Made by a program: the position numbers and the translations under genes. The notes below the pieces were generated by a model. It saw nothing but the letters and a program-made list of their open reading frames with translations. It made no database searches and was not told the origin of the DNA. Shown one piece after another: positions 6,161 through 6,318 of a DNA stretch of 6,318 nucleotides (its first letter is position 1; every line of letters begins with the position of its first letter). Origin of the DNA: Bog-473 sp036491435 (GTDB lineage Bacteria > Actinomycetota > Acidimicrobiia > Acidimicrobiales > RAAP-2); NCBI GenBank assembly GCA_036491435.1, contig DASXBZ010000158.1, forward strand, positions 1-6,318, in the 5' to 3' direction.

Positions 6161-6164
6161 CGTG

Positions 6165-6318
6165 ATGGAAGACCTGCAGGACAAGGTGGCCGTCGTGACC
6201 GGCGGCGCCAGCGGCATCGGGTTGGCCCTGGTGCGGGCGCTTCTGGGTGAGGGGATGCGGGTCGCTGTGGCGGACGTCGACGAGCCGGCGCTCGAGAGCG
6301 TGGGCAAGGAGTTCGCCG
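6165..6318 (+). CDS. Short-chain dehydrogenase/reductase, N-terminal part (3' truncated by window edge)
   Basis: The first 51 residues are visible. They begin with the classic SDR Rossmann start: KVAVVTGGASGIG, with the TGxxxGxG dinucleotide-binding motif at residues 12-19. The second beta strand ends in VAVADVD; the Asp at residue 37 after that strand usually indicates a preference for NAD(H) over NADP(H). The catalytic Ser-Tyr-Lys lies beyond the edge, so the substrate class and activity cannot be judged. It is transcribed away from the Rieske operon across a shared 107-base promoter region, which suggests common control. An alcohol/ketone step next to a Rieske hydroxylase would make sense, but this is inference. 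Confidence 0.88.
   Translation, partial: MEDLQDKVAVVTGGASGIGLALVRALLGEGMRVAVADVDEPALESVGKEFA

Noticed and set aside
5074..6165. Plus-strand open frame (363 codons) opposite the Rieske gene, with its stop overlapping the SDR ATG
   Set aside because: The apparent TGATG coupling is tempting, but the protein has no family features and mirrors the Rieske coding sequence codon by codon; a promoter for it would also have to lie inside the opposing genes.
1836..6192. Near-identical 12-base word GACAAGGTGGCC near the starts of the thiolase and SDR genes
   Set aside because: It simply encodes Asp-Lys-Val-Ala at the start of two Rossmann/thiolase first strands with the preferred codons; it is not a repeat element.

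Overview
The window is GC-rich and densely coded, with strong third-position GC bias. Its gene families (HMG-CoA-synthase-like/DUF35 proteins, SCP-x-type thiolases, a KshA-like Rieske oxygenase, a TetR regulator, an SDR) are those of lipid, steroid or terpenoid catabolic clusters in Actinomycetota. An actinobacterial source is therefore likely, possibly an uncultured lineage, but no taxonomic marker gene is present. No RNA gene, CRISPR array, insertion sequence or phage gene was seen.

Layout. (1) A left plus-strand operon covers 1-3017: the 3' end of an amidohydrolase-2 gene, a gene fusing an HMG-CoA-synthase/KAS III-like fold to a C-terminal DUF35 OB-fold, and a thiolase whose ATG overlaps the fusion gene's stop codon by one base. 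(2) A minus-strand operon covers 6057 down to 3028: a Rieske non-heme iron oxygenase, a second complete amidohydrolase-2 gene, and a TetR regulator that again overlaps its upstream neighbour by one base. The two operons converge with only 10 bases between their stop codons. (3) A 107-base divergent intergenic region (6058-6164) holds candidate sigma-70-like promoters facing both ways and a perfect 11-base palindrome. (4) The 5' end of a short-chain dehydrogenase runs off the right edge.

Likely joint role (inference). The oxygenase could hydroxylate a cyclic or steroid-like substrate, the SDR could oxidise an alcohol, the amidohydrolases could hydrolyse or decarboxylate a ring-cleavage product, and the thiolase/HMGS-DUF35 pair could perform C-C bond chemistry on a CoA thioester. 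The TetR protein could be a local repressor sensing a pathway intermediate. The substrate cannot be read from the sequence.

The most unusual item is the HMGS-DUF35 fusion. It keeps the fold signatures but seems to have lost the catalytic Cys, the catalytic His and the DUF35 zinc-ribbon cysteines, while its coupled thiolase keeps its catalytic residues. This resembles a degenerate, fused version of the archaeal thiolase/HMG-CoA synthase/DUF35 complex in which the fusion protein may serve as a scaffold or as an enzyme with altered chemistry.
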